The notes beneath the pieces are model-generated. The model was not told where the DNA came from. It did no database searches and saw only the letters and a program-made list of their open reading frames with translations. A DNA stretch of 64,000 nucleotides from Gemmatimonas aurantiaca (GTDB taxonomy: Bacteria > Gemmatimonadota > Gemmatimonadetes > Gemmatimonadales > Gemmatimonadaceae): NCBI RefSeq assembly GCF_037190085.1, contig NZ_JBBCJO010000004.1, positions 62,001-126,000 of the forward strand. Direction: 5' to 3'. The stretch's first letter is position 1. Every line of letters begins with the position of its first letter. This document shows positions 42,526 to 51,614 of the stretch, one piece after another. The translations under genes were made by a program, and so were the position numbers.

Positions 42526-44679
42526 ATGCGTCGCACCGTTCGGCTGCTCTCCCCCGCGCTCGGGCTGGCTCTCACGCTCGCGCTGCAACCTTTCGCCTCC
42601 GCTCCACTGGCCGCCCAGGAGAAGGAGGACCGCACGCTGCTCAACTGGGAGCAGATGCGCGCCATCATCATGGAAGCCTCGGGCGAACGCGCGATGCACC
42701 ACGTGATGGAATTCGTGCCCTACCAGCGCGTGCGGCAGGCTTCCGAATACACCACGGGCCCTTTCCGCGAGAGCCGCGCCACCGTGGAGCTGGCCAAGCA
42801 GTACGGCTACTCCTCGGCCAACATCGAAATCTTCCCGTCCGCCGCCCTCTGGCAGCCGTCCAAGGGTCAGCTCTGGGTGTCCGAGAAGAACGGCCCCCGC
42901 AAGCTGCACGACATCTACGACACCCCGGTCGCGCTGGGCACCAACACCCCCACCGGCGACATCTCGGGGGACCTCGTCGACGTGGGCAACGGCAGTCGCC
43001 CCGAAGACTATGCCGGCAAGGATGTGAAGGGCAAAGTCGTGATGGGCAGCGCCCCGCTCAACACCCTGCAGCGCATGGCCGTGTTCGAGCGCGGCGCCGT
43101 GGGCGTGCTGTCATGGAATTCCATGCGCCCCATTGAACAGCCCGACATCATGGTGTCCTCGGGCATCGTCGCCGGTGGCATGGCGGGCAACAATCCGGGC
43201 TTCGGATGGCTCGTCACCACACGACAGGCGCGCGATCTGCAGGTGCGCCTCGAACGGGGTGAACAGATCACCGTACGGTCGGTGGTCGAAGCGCAGACGT
43301 TCCCCGGCCGTCAGGAGGTCATTCACCTCACCATCGACGGCGATGGCAGCACCAACCAGGATGTGATCGTCTCCGCGCACATCTTCGAAGGACTGATCAA
43401 GCAGGGGGCGAACGACGACAACTCCGGCGCCGCGCTCATTCTCGAAGTGGGACGCACCTATCTCGAGCTGATCAAGCAGGGCAAGCTGCCCCGCCCGAAG
43501 CGCACGATCCATTTCCTCTTCGTGCAGGAGATCGCGGGCACCAACGCCTGGCTCAATGCGCATCCCGAGCTCAAGAAGCGCATCATCGCCGATCTCAATT
43601 ACGATATGGAAGGGCTGCGTCTCACCACGGCGGGTGCGACGTGGCTGCTCATGCGCTCGCCCGATTCGTTCCCGACGTTCCTGAACGACATCTGTCAGAA
43701 CTTCATGGAGTTCGTCGCCGAGATCACGCGTGAACGGGTGCGCTATCGTCACATCGGATATGCGCCGGCACTGGACGTGCTTTCGCCCAACGGCAGCCGC
43801 GATCCGTTCTACATCAAGATCGACAAGTATTACGGCGCCAGTGATCACGCCACGTACATGCAGCACGGCATTCCCGCCGTGATCTTCAACACCTGGCCCG
43901 ATCCCTGGTATCACTCGTCGCAGGACACGCCCGACAAGCTCGATCCCACGCAGTTCAAGCGCGCGGCGGTGGTGAGTGTGGGTGCGATGACCGTGCTGGC
44001 CACGGCCGACGATCCGATGGCCACCCGCGTGGCCGCGGATGTTCTGGGGCGCGGCGCCGAACGCATGGCCGCGAACCAGCGCAAGGGACTGGGGTACATC
44101 GGCGACGTGACCAGCGCCGACCAGCTTGCCCAGGCCTACACCGACGCCAAGGCGGCGGTGCGGCATCAGGCCAATATCGAGAAGTCCGTCATCAAGTCGG
44201 TGAGTGTGCTCTTTGCCGACCCGGCGGCCGCCGAGAAGCGGCTGACGGCGACGTACATCCCGCTGATCGACGCGCGTGCGGCCGCGCTGCTGGCCGAAGT
44301 GAAGGCCACCTATACGCTGGCCGCGGCCACATGGAAGGTGCCGGCCACCGAGCCGGTCATGTCGGCGCTGGAACAGGAAGCGTCGCGCACCATCGTGAAC
44401 CGCAAGCCTGCCGCCGCCGCGCCTGGTGGGGGTCCCGGTGGTCCTGGCGGCCCCGGTGGTGGCGGTCGACCGGCGCCCACGCCCACGCGCATTCCGCCGC
44501 ACATGACGGGTGAACTCAACGCCGTGCTCGATCGGGGCATGTCGGTGCTCGACATCCGCGACTTCATCTCCGGCGAGTTCGAACCGGTGCCGCTGCAGGA
44601 CGTCTTCGATCACATCCGGAACATGGAGAAGGCGGGAACCGTCACGCTGACCACCAGTGCGGCCAGACGCACCCGGTAA
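42526..44679 (+). CDS. Secreted M28 family metallopeptidase
   Basis: 717 residues with a signal peptide (LALTLALQPFASAPLAAQ). A PA-like insertion (about 140-230, GKVVMGSAPLNTLQRMAVFERGAVGVLS) precedes the catalytic domain. Zinc ligands: His and Asp in SAHIFEGLIKQGANDDNSGAALILE, Glu in FLFVQEIAGTNAWL, Asp in LNYDMEGL and His in PDPWYHSSQDTPDKLD. This fits M28 aminopeptidases acting in the periplasm. A Gly/Pro-rich linker (about 625-645) leads to a short C-terminal helical tail. The next gene (patatin) starts 54 bp downstream on the same strand. Confidence 0.9.
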   Translation: MRRTVRLLSPALGLALTLALQPFASAPLAAQEKEDRTLLNWEQMRAIIMEASGERAMHHVMEFVPYQRVRQASEYTTGPFRESRATVELAKQYGYSSANIEIFPSAALWQPSKGQLWVSEKNGPRKLHDIYDTPVALGTNTPTGDISGDLVDVGNGSRPEDYAGKDVKGKVVMGSAPLNTLQRMAVFERGAVGVLSWNSMRPIEQPDIMVSSGIVAGGMAGNNPGFGWLVTTRQARDLQVRLERGEQITVRSVVEAQTFPGRQEVIHLTIDGDGSTNQDVIVSAHIFEGLIKQGANDDNSGAALILEVGRTYLELIKQGKLPRPKRTIHFLFVQEIAGTNAWLNAHPELKKRIIADLNYDMEGLRLTTAGATWLLMRSPDSFPTFLNDICQNFMEFVAEITRERVRYRHIGYAPALDVLSPNGSRDPFYIKIDKYYGASDHATYMQHGIPAVIFNTWPDPWYHSSQDTPDKLDPTQFKRAAVVSVGAMTVLATADDPMATRVAADVLGRGAERMAANQRKGLGYIGDVTSADQLAQAYTDAKAAVRHQANIEKSVIKSVSVLFADPAAAEKRLTATYIPLIDARAAALLAEVKATYTLAAATWKVPATEPVMSALEQEASRTIVNRKPAAAAPGGGPGGPGGPGGGGRPAPTPTRIPPHMTGELNAVLDRGMSVLDIRDFISGEFEPVPLQDVFDHIRNMEKAGTVTLTTSAARRTR

Positions 44680-44733
44680 CGTTTCGCGTTCCACCTCGCT
44701 CTCCATTCCGCTCTCTCATTCTTCAATGTCCCG

Positions 44734-46935
44734 ATGCCACACCCCGTGCGATCCATTTCTCTCCGCCGTCGTTTTGCGCGGCTATTGAAGTCAGTCATTG
44801 GCGTGGTGACGGGTGCGCTGTTGCTCGTCACCACGCAGGCTTCACCGCTGCGGGCGCAGTCCTGTCCGGCCGGTCGGGTGGCCCTCGTGCTCGCCGGCGG
44901 TGGCGCCAAGGGCATCGCGCATGTCGGTGTCATCCAGCATCTCGACTCGCTCGGCGTCACGCCCGATCTCGTCGTCGGCACCAGCATCGGGGCGTTGGTG
45001 GGCGCGATGTACGCGAGTGGATGGGACAGCGAAGCGCTCGAGTCGTTCGTGTTCCGCTTCAACGTTGGCAGATACATCGGCGGATATGCCCCCTCCGCGC
45101 CCCGTGCGCTGGGCCCGGTGCTGCCGCTGCTCACCTGGCACGAAGGTGCGGCCGGCGGTCTCGATTTTTCCACGGCCACCGCGCGCGAAGCCAACGTCAA
45201 TCTCATCGCATCGGCCATGCTGCTGGCCGGCAATCTGCGCGCTGCCGGCGATTTCGATCGCATGCCCATTCCGTTCCGTGCCGTGGCCGCCGATCTGCAA
45301 ACGGGCGACCCGGTCGTGCTGCGTCACGGCGATCTCGCGGAAGCGGTGCGCGCGAGCTTCGCCATTCCCCTGGTGTTTCAGCCCATCGTCATCGACGGAC
45401 ACGTGCTCGTTGACGGCGGCGTGGCGGAGAACGCGCCCGTGGGCGTGGCCAGACAGGAAGGCGCCACGCGTGTCATCCTGAGCGAGATGACCGATTCGTT
45501 GTCGGGGGTGGTGAGCAACGGTACCACCGGCGTGGTGGCGTCGTCGCTCATGCGGTTTCTCTTTTCGCGCAACCGCCCCGAACTGCGCGACGGCGATCTC
45601 CGGGTGACCAGCAACACCACCGGTATCTCGGCGCTCGATTTTTCCGATGCGACCATGAAGCTGATGATCGCGCGTGGCCGTGAAGCGGCACGTCGCGCGA
45701 TTCCGTCGGCCGAATGCCTGCCCACCAGGAAACGAGTCGTGCCCGAGCTGCCGCCGTTCGCCACACGGCGTTTCACCGCGCAGACCACCCGCGCGGAACA
45801 GCGACTGTCGCACATCATCTTCGGCAATGAATCGCCCAACGATGTGTCGCTCGATTCGGTCATGACACGCATCGCGCGTGTGAGCGACGGCGAACGCGTG
45901 AACGCGCTCTGGATCTCCCCCGAGCGGGTAACCGTCAGCCGCCCCACCGCCGATGCGGTGAGCGGCACCGACAGTGTGCTGATTCATCCGCGCCTGGTGT
46001 TCGCGCCACGCCGCACGCTGTCGGCGGGCCTCGTGTACGACGGTGAACTCGGCGGACGCGCATGGCTGGGCGCCGTCGACCGCAACGTGATGCGCGCGCC
46101 ACTCGAATTCGCGATGCGTGGGGCGCTCGGCCGCTACCGACAGGATCTGCTCATCGGACTGCGACGCAACGACGAGTACATCGAATTGCGACGCAGTCCC
46201 TTTCTGGAAGCGCTGGTGGCACGCGAACGGGTGCGCCTCTTCGATCCCAACGATCAACGCATCGAGATTCCCGACGGTCTGCTGCCCGCATTCAGCGATC
46301 AGCAGTTGCGTATCGGCATCGAACAACCGCTCGGTCAGCGCTGGACCCTGCAGGCCGCCGGTCTCGCGCGGCGCGTGACCACCCTCGAGATCGAAGGCGA
46401 CAGTACCACCGGCGAAGAGTTCGGCGATCGGGCGTTCTCCGCATTTGGTGGCGTCGTGCGATTCGTGCGGGTGCGATCGGATCCGCGTTTCGTGCCACGC
46501 GTGGATCTCGAATACACCAATCGGTACACACGACTGCAGGCCATGACGGCATCGACATTCCAGCGCGGACTGTACAACATCGCGGTGTTGTCGCGTGTCA
46601 TCTGGGCCGACCGTGAACTGCCGCTGATGGACGCCACGACGCTGGGTGGTGAGGACGGCATGGCGGGTCTTCGCATCTTCGAACAGCGCGGACACGCCGA
46701 ACTGTCGTCGTCGGTGGATATCGCCCGTCCCATTCTGGGTCCGCTGGCGCTGCAGCTCACACTGCAGGGGGGACAGGTGTCCACCGACGAGTACCGTCCG
46801 TTGGCCGGCGAATGGATCGCCGGCATGCGTGTGGGATTGGGCGCGGTGACACCCATCGGTCCGTTGCGCATCCAGTACGGTTTCAACAGCCGCGACGATC
46901 ACCGCTGGTTCGTGCGGGTGGGGCGCTGGTTCTGA
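44734..46935 (+). CDS. Patatin-like phospholipase fused to an outer-membrane beta-barrel
   Basis: 733 residues with a signal peptide (VVTGALLLVTTQASPLRAQ). The patatin domain (about 48-310) has the oxyanion loop LAGGGAKGIAHVG, nucleophile GTSIGALVG and catalytic Asp in VDGGVAENAPVG. After a linker with a POTRA-like stretch (about 360-415), the last 300 residues alternate as beta strands and end in VRVGRWF, an aromatic C-terminus typical of barrels. This is the order of PlpD/type Vd autotransporter-like phospholipases, so the lipase may be exposed on the surface or face the periplasm. Probably expressed with the M28 peptidase. Confidence 0.9.
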   Translation: MPHPVRSISLRRRFARLLKSVIGVVTGALLLVTTQASPLRAQSCPAGRVALVLAGGGAKGIAHVGVIQHLDSLGVTPDLVVGTSIGALVGAMYASGWDSEALESFVFRFNVGRYIGGYAPSAPRALGPVLPLLTWHEGAAGGLDFSTATAREANVNLIASAMLLAGNLRAAGDFDRMPIPFRAVAADLQTGDPVVLRHGDLAEAVRASFAIPLVFQPIVIDGHVLVDGGVAENAPVGVARQEGATRVILSEMTDSLSGVVSNGTTGVVASSLMRFLFSRNRPELRDGDLRVTSNTTGISALDFSDATMKLMIARGREAARRAIPSAECLPTRKRVVPELPPFATRRFTAQTTRAEQRLSHIIFGNESPNDVSLDSVMTRIARVSDGERVNALWISPERVTVSRPTADAVSGTDSVLIHPRLVFAPRRTLSAGLVYDGELGGRAWLGAVDRNVMRAPLEFAMRGALGRYRQDLLIGLRRNDEYIELRRSPFLEALVARERVRLFDPNDQRIEIPDGLLPAFSDQQLRIGIEQPLGQRWTLQAAGLARRVTTLEIEGDSTTGEEFGDRAFSAFGGVVRFVRVRSDPRFVPRVDLEYTNRYTRLQAMTASTFQRGLYNIAVLSRVIWADRELPLMDATTLGGEDGMAGLRIFEQRGHAELSSSVDIARPILGPLALQLTLQGGQVSTDEYRPLAGEWIAGMRVGLGAVTPIGPLRIQYGFNSRDDHRWFVRVGRWF

Positions 46936-46959
46936 CGGATCGATCAACCAGGCAGTCGA

Positions 46960-47490
46960 TCAGTTGGGCATCGGCGCTTTTTCTTTCCGGCCCAGGATGG
47001 CCGCGGTGACGGCCGTCAGGACGAACCCCACGGGCAGCGGTTCGAGAAACGTGTAGCCGATGTTGATCAGCGGATTGCGGTAGGCCACGGCGAACGCGTC
47101 CATCTCCTGCGACAGCCGGGTCAGCTCATCGGCGCTGGCCCCGGCCGCACGCGCTTTTTCGATGGCGTGGGCCGCGTACTTGTCGGCGAAGTCGGGCATG
47201 AACTGGTAGTAGAGCAACTGCCAGGTGATCACGTAACACACCGTCGCCACGAGCGCGATGAGCAGCCCCAGGGCGAACGCCTGAGCGAACGTGACGCTGC
47301 CGCCGCCCACCGTGTCGCGGTACGAACGCACCCCGAAGAAGATCATCAGGAACGCCAGCACCATCGTCGTGAAACCGATGATGGCACCACGATCGAAACC
47401 GATCCGGTCCATGAACGGGATCGTGAGCACCATCATCGCCGACAGGATGGCGCCGGCAATCAGGCCATACGTCAGAACGATTCTGCGCAT
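46960..47490 (-). CDS. DUF4199 membrane protein
   Basis: 176 residues with four hydrophobic helices: LTYGLIAGAILSAMMVLTIPFM, GAIIGFTTMVLAFLMIFFGVRSYRD, FAQAFALGLLIALVATVCYVITW, and the last FLEPLPVGFVLTAVTAAILGRKEK. The FGVRSYRD..GGG..TF..AF..GL segment is the DUF4199 hallmark. GGAGA lies just upstream of the ATG at 47490. Function unknown. Confidence 0.9.
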   Translation of the reverse strand: MRRIVLTYGLIAGAILSAMMVLTIPFMDRIGFDRGAIIGFTTMVLAFLMIFFGVRSYRDTVGGGSVTFAQAFALGLLIALVATVCYVITWQLLYYQFMPDFADKYAAHAIEKARAAGASADELTRLSQEMDAFAVAYRNPLINIGYTFLEPLPVGFVLTAVTAAILGRKEKAPMPN

Positions 47491-47563
47491 ATCGTCTCCA
47501 GGTGAGGTCCCCAGGTGAAGGAAGCGCGCCGAACTTGCGGGATGTCGACCGTCCGCGCGTCAC

Positions 47564-47619
47564 CCGAAGGGATGATTTTGCCTGGTTTTGCAGGATTTCA
47601 GCAAAAATCATCCATTCGG
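47564..47619. repeat. Inverted repeat between DUF4199 gene and LuxR remnant
   Basis: CCGAAGGGATGATTTTGC (47564-47582 region) faces GCAAAAATCATCCATTCGG (47601-47619). The arms pair with one or two bulges around an 18-nt spacer. It may terminate the kinase transcript coming from the right, or be an operator of the DUF4199 gene on the left. Confidence 0.55.
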
Positions 47620-47636
47620 ATGACCGGATCGCGGGG

Positions 47637-47760
47637 TCAGGGGATGAGGCCGAGTGCCTTGCCGCGCTGCACCGCCTGCGTGCGCCGCCGGGCGTCGAGT
47701 TTGTCGAAGGGCCGGCTGGAGTGGGTCTTGACCGTATTTTCGCTTACCCCTGCCCGTGCG
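47637..47760 (-). pseudogene. Remnant of a LuxR-type helix-turn-helix regulator
   Basis: On the minus strand the reading frame that ends at 47637 contains GVSENTVKTHSSRPFDKLDARRRTQAVQRGKALGLIP. This matches the last two helices of a LuxR/GerE DNA-binding domain (consensus VSENTVKTHLSRIYEKLGVRSRTQAVARARELGLI). Only about 37 residues remain, with damaging changes (SSRPF for LSRIY), and the upstream sequence in frame is the shadow of the kinase C-terminus. It is therefore a decayed 3' end, directly after the kinase gene stop at 47776. Confidence 0.75.
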
Positions 47761-47775
47761 GGAGAGACTCTCTGC

Positions 47776-50700
47776 CTAGCGACCGGGCTTCCCGAGGGCC
47801 TGCAGGGCGCGTGTGACGGTGTCCACCTGCGCCAGCACCGGCGGCTCCACATCGAAGCGATACGCGAGATAGCGGGCATACGCCAGCCGCGCCTCTTCAC
47901 GGTGGCCGAGTCGCGCGGCCAGCCGTCCACGTTCGCGCAGACGTGTCGCCCAGAACGGCGTGACCGATCCGAGCCAGTGATCGCCCGACCGGCGCAACGC
48001 GACCAGTGCCCGGGTAGGCTCTCCTTCCTGCTCCCACATGCGCGCCACCTGCAAACTCGTGAACGCCGTACGCGCTTCGTGCACGCGGCTGTAGTCCAGA
48101 TGTTGCAGCAGCGAGTCCACGTACGCGAGCCGTGTCTTCACATCCCCGCGTCGGGTACGTTGCGCATACATGGCTTCGATGAGACCTATCGAAAGCAGAT
48201 AGTCCGGATCGACAGCAGTCGGGGTGCCGACGGTGGCCGCGTGCAATCGCTGCAGCGACAGACGTGTTCTGCTCGTATCGCCCTGCGCCAACCGCCACGG
48301 CTCCGTCATGCGCACCGCGCGCAGAATGTATCCGCGGCGAATCGTATCGGTTGGTGCCAGCGCCTCGTCGGCGGCGAGATGTCGCAGCGCCGCGCCCACG
48401 CCAGTGGTGTCGTGTTCGCCCATCATGGCCTGTCGCAACAACCGCACCGCCATGTTGGCCTTCGTGTTGTCGTCGCTGTGAGCCTGCACCGTCTGCATGA
48501 GCTGCTGTGCCTGCTGCGGCCGACCGAGCAGCAGCAGCCAGTCGAGCTTCGTCATGGCGAAGCTCAGGAACCGGTCGGGACTGCCACCTTCAGCCAGTCG
48601 GTAGAGGGAGTCCGTCACCGCGAACGCCGCACGCGCGCCCACCCCTTCGCGCATGGCCGTCTGTGTGAGATATCCCCAGTTCTGTCGTTTGAGAGAATCC
48701 AGCCACACCGAACCACCCGGCGCATTCGTCACCGCCGCGCGATACCAGTTCGACTCCCACAGCCAGGAACGGTCGGAATCGGCCGCGAAGCGTATCCTCG
48801 ACACACGATCGAACGTGCTCCTGTCGTCCGACCAGAGCGCGAGCTCCGTGAGATGGACCGCCGCCGAGAGATAGGTCGAATCGAGATCGAGTGCATGCAG
48901 GAATGACGCACTGGCTTCGGTATCGGCCGAGTCTTCACTGATATCGGTGAGATGCCCGTAGTGAAAGAGAGCGTCTCCCAGCAGATACCATGCCTCCGCC
49001 CGCTGCGGCGCCAGCGCCACGTAACGACGCACCTCGCGCAGCCGTTCCACCGTGGGTGTGGGTTCCGGATAACGTGAACCGATGAGCGCCGTGAGCAGCG
49101 CCCGATCGCTCGCACTCAGACGCGCGCGGTGTCGCCACGCGACATCGGTGCCGAGTGCTGTCATGAGCTGATTGCCATTCCACGACGCCGCGAGCCGCAG
49201 ACCGATGCCGGCGAGTGCGAAGGTCGTGTCGGCCTCGATGGCACGCCGGAACACCACGGTGGCATCCGGGTGCCGGCCGTTGCGCATGAGCGCCAGTCCC
49301 TCCAGATACGAACGCAGCGCCACCACCGACGTCGTGTTCACGTTGCCGAGCCGGCGCGCCTCGTCGGGCGCGAGCCGCGTGAGGATGGCCAGCGACAGAC
49401 GGTCCACGAGCTGCGGCACACTGTCCACCGAGCCCGTCACCCCGACGGGTTCCGCCGACGTCCCCGCCGCAACATCGAGCAGACGAGCGGTGAAGGTGAG
49501 CGTGCTCGACGTGGCCACGACATCACCCAGCAGGAGATGGCCCGCCCCGAGCCGGCGTGCCGCCGTGAGCGCCTGCGTCTCGGTGGCATCACGTTCGTGC
49601 GCACCGGCTGTCGACGCGAATACTTCCATGACGGTGCGTGGAGGCGTCACGCGCAGTGAGGATGTGGTGAGATTCGCCGAGAGCAGATCGATCATGCCCT
49701 CGCGCAGGTATTGCAGCGCCGGGTCGGCCGAGGCCACACGGAACGGCGCCGCCACGAGCAGGCGTTCATCGAGCGCGTGACGGGGACGCGTGTAGATCAC
49801 ACCCACTGCGACCGCAGCCAGAACGACGAACACCGCGGCGATGGTCCCTGGACGCACGAACCTGGTGCGCCAGGTGTCCGGTACCGCATGTGTGCCGGAA
49901 AGTTTGATCGGCCCGGAGGAGAATCGATCGCCGCTGACCGCATGATCGAACCCCTCCAGCACCGTCAACAGATCCTCTGCACTGTCCGGCCGCTGATCGG
50001 GGTCCTTGGCCAGTGTGCGCATCACCAGATCCGCCAGCACCTCGGGCACATCCGGCGCCACTTCGCTGAGTGCGCGTGGCATTTCCGCGATATGGGCCGC
50101 GACCATCTGCCGCGGCCCCGAGCGATCGGCGAACATGTGCACGCTCGCGAGCAGCTCGTAAGCCATCACGCCCCACGAATAGAGATCGGCTCGATGGTCC
50201 ACCACATCTATCCCCACCGCCTGCTCCGGCGCGATGTAACGCGGTGTACCCACCGACGCCCCGAACTGCGTGAGCGTGTGCGCCGTGGTCTGCATCTCGT
50301 TCGATGCCGCGGCGATCAGCGCCTTCGCGATACCGAAGTCGGTGACCATCGCCACCCGTCCCGCCAGCAACACATTTTCCGGTTTGATGTCCCGGTGCAC
50401 CACCCCCTCGGCGTGTGCACAGGCCAGCGCGCGTGCGACATCGCGCAGCATCGACACGGACTCGGCGAACGGCACCCGTCCCGCGCCCAGTCGATCGCGC
50501 AACGAACGTCCCTTCACGTACGGCATCACGTAGTAGGGAATGCCGTGATCGATCTGCGCCGACAGCATCGGCACGATGTTGGGATGCTGCAATCGCGCCG
50601 CGATGTTGATCTCGCGGGCGAAGCGTCGGGTGTCGAGCGCCGCCGTGAGTTCCGGCGCCAGCACCTTGATGACCACCACACGATCGAACGCCCGTTCCGT

Positions 50701-50844
50701 GGCGCGATAGACCACGGACATGCCACCACCGCCCAGCTCCTCGTGCAGTTCGTAGCGGGCCTCGAGCAACGCCGACAGTTTCCGGCGCAGCGTCTCGCGG
50801 TCCGCGACGCCCTCGTGCGTGTTCGGGTCCGTCGGGTCGCCCAC
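47776..50844 (-). CDS. Transmembrane serine/threonine protein kinase with a C-terminal TPR-like half
   Basis: 1022 residues. The kinase domain (about 30-305) has a Gly loop (ELGGGGMSVVYRA), the ATP-binding Lys in VVVIKVL, catalytic HRDIKPEN, DFGIAK and GTPRYIAPEQ. A transmembrane helix (about 333-352) follows. The outer part (about 370-1022) begins with an FlgO/TolB-like segment (ASADPALQYLREGMIDLLSANLTT ... RRLGAGHLLLGDVV), then helical TPR-like repeats. This design is common in Gemmatimonadota and Acidobacteriota. It begins 2 nt after the stop of the NTF2-like gene and is likely co-transcribed with it. Substrates unknown. Confidence 0.92.
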   Translation of the reverse strand: MGDPTDPNTHEGVADRETLRRKLSALLEARYELHEELGGGGMSVVYRATERAFDRVVVIKVLAPELTAALDTRRFAREINIAARLQHPNIVPMLSAQIDHGIPYYVMPYVKGRSLRDRLGAGRVPFAESVSMLRDVARALACAHAEGVVHRDIKPENVLLAGRVAMVTDFGIAKALIAAASNEMQTTAHTLTQFGASVGTPRYIAPEQAVGIDVVDHRADLYSWGVMAYELLASVHMFADRSGPRQMVAAHIAEMPRALSEVAPDVPEVLADLVMRTLAKDPDQRPDSAEDLLTVLEGFDHAVSGDRFSSGPIKLSGTHAVPDTWRTRFVRPGTIAAVFVVLAAVAVGVIYTRPRHALDERLLVAAPFRVASADPALQYLREGMIDLLSANLTTSSLRVTPPRTVMEVFASTAGAHERDATETQALTAARRLGAGHLLLGDVVATSSTLTFTARLLDVAAGTSAEPVGVTGSVDSVPQLVDRLSLAILTRLAPDEARRLGNVNTTSVVALRSYLEGLALMRNGRHPDATVVFRRAIEADTTFALAGIGLRLAASWNGNQLMTALGTDVAWRHRARLSASDRALLTALIGSRYPEPTPTVERLREVRRYVALAPQRAEAWYLLGDALFHYGHLTDISEDSADTEASASFLHALDLDSTYLSAAVHLTELALWSDDRSTFDRVSRIRFAADSDRSWLWESNWYRAAVTNAPGGSVWLDSLKRQNWGYLTQTAMREGVGARAAFAVTDSLYRLAEGGSPDRFLSFAMTKLDWLLLLGRPQQAQQLMQTVQAHSDDNTKANMAVRLLRQAMMGEHDTTGVGAALRHLAADEALAPTDTIRRGYILRAVRMTEPWRLAQGDTSRTRLSLQRLHAATVGTPTAVDPDYLLSIGLIEAMYAQRTRRGDVKTRLAYVDSLLQHLDYSRVHEARTAFTSLQVARMWEQEGEPTRALVALRRSGDHWLGSVTPFWATRLRERGRLAARLGHREEARLAYARYLAYRFDVEPPVLAQVDTVTRALQALGKPGR

Positions 50845-50846
50845 GA

Positions 50847-51458
50847 TCAGTCGCGGTCCTTCACCGTGATGCGGTCGGCCGGAATGGGATTGTCCGGACG
50901 CTCCGAATCCCAGAGGATGTTCACGATGTACCAGCGATCGGCGCCCTTGAAAAGCTGGATGCTGTTGATGCCACGCGCGAACGGCTTCGACTCGGGTGTG
51001 AAGCGCGAATCGTACACGCTCATGATGTGCCAGACATTGCCGAAGGAATCCGTGCGGCGGCCGATCTCCCGCTCATAGAAACCATTTTCCATGAGGCCCG
51101 GCCCCGCGGCCGTGATGTATTCCTCCACGCTCCAGTTGCGCAGGCGCGGCTTGCCATCGGGTCCGAGACCCGTGACGATCATGCGCGCATTGGGACCATA
51201 GAGCGTGCGCAGGCGATCGAAATCGCGCGGCGCGCCCTTGGGGCCGGAGATGGATTCATAGAGCGCGCGCACGATCGCATCGATGGACGCCACATCGGCC
51301 GGATCCGCAGCGCGGCGAGGAGCAGCCGGCGCGGCTGGCGTCATGGTGCCGCCGCCCGTGGACTGCGCGTGTGCGCGCGTGGTGGGAGCAAATGTGAGCA
51401 GAACGCCGAGGAGCAGGCCTGCGGCGGTCGTGACGGCGGAGGCGCGGACAGAGAGCAT
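50847..51458 (-). CDS. Secreted NTF2/SnoaL-like (DUF4440-type) protein
   Basis: 203 residues. The ATG at 51458 (MLSVRASAVTTAAGLLLGVLLTFAPTTRAHAQ) gives a signal peptide. The mature protein shows a cone-shaped NTF2-like fold pattern: DVASIDAIVRALYESISGPKGAPRDFDRLRTLYGPNARMI, then NGFYEREIGRRTDSFGNVWHIMSVYDSRF, and GINSIQLFKGADRWYIVNILWD. Such domains bind small ligands or act as minor enzymes; nothing specific can be assigned. Upstream of the kinase in the same operon. Confidence 0.8.
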   Translation of the reverse strand: MLSVRASAVTTAAGLLLGVLLTFAPTTRAHAQSTGGGTMTPAAPAAPRRAADPADVASIDAIVRALYESISGPKGAPRDFDRLRTLYGPNARMIVTGLGPDGKPRLRNWSVEEYITAAGPGLMENGFYEREIGRRTDSFGNVWHIMSVYDSRFTPESKPFARGINSIQLFKGADRWYIVNILWDSERPDNPIPADRITVKDRD

Positions 51459-51614
51459 CGCTGAACGGGGCGGGAAGTGTGTGGCGGGCAGGCAGGTCGG
51501 TGCGGATGTGTCGATGCCGGAGGACGGCACGCTGTGCGTCAGGGTGTGGCCACTTCCGGCGCAGGAACAGGCGGATGTGACGGATCGTCTGCCGGATGTG
51601 ACAGAGTGGAGCGA

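Noticed and set aside
44842..46947. A 701-codon open frame on the minus strand
   Set aside because: Antisense shadow of the patatin-barrel gene, without any family motif.
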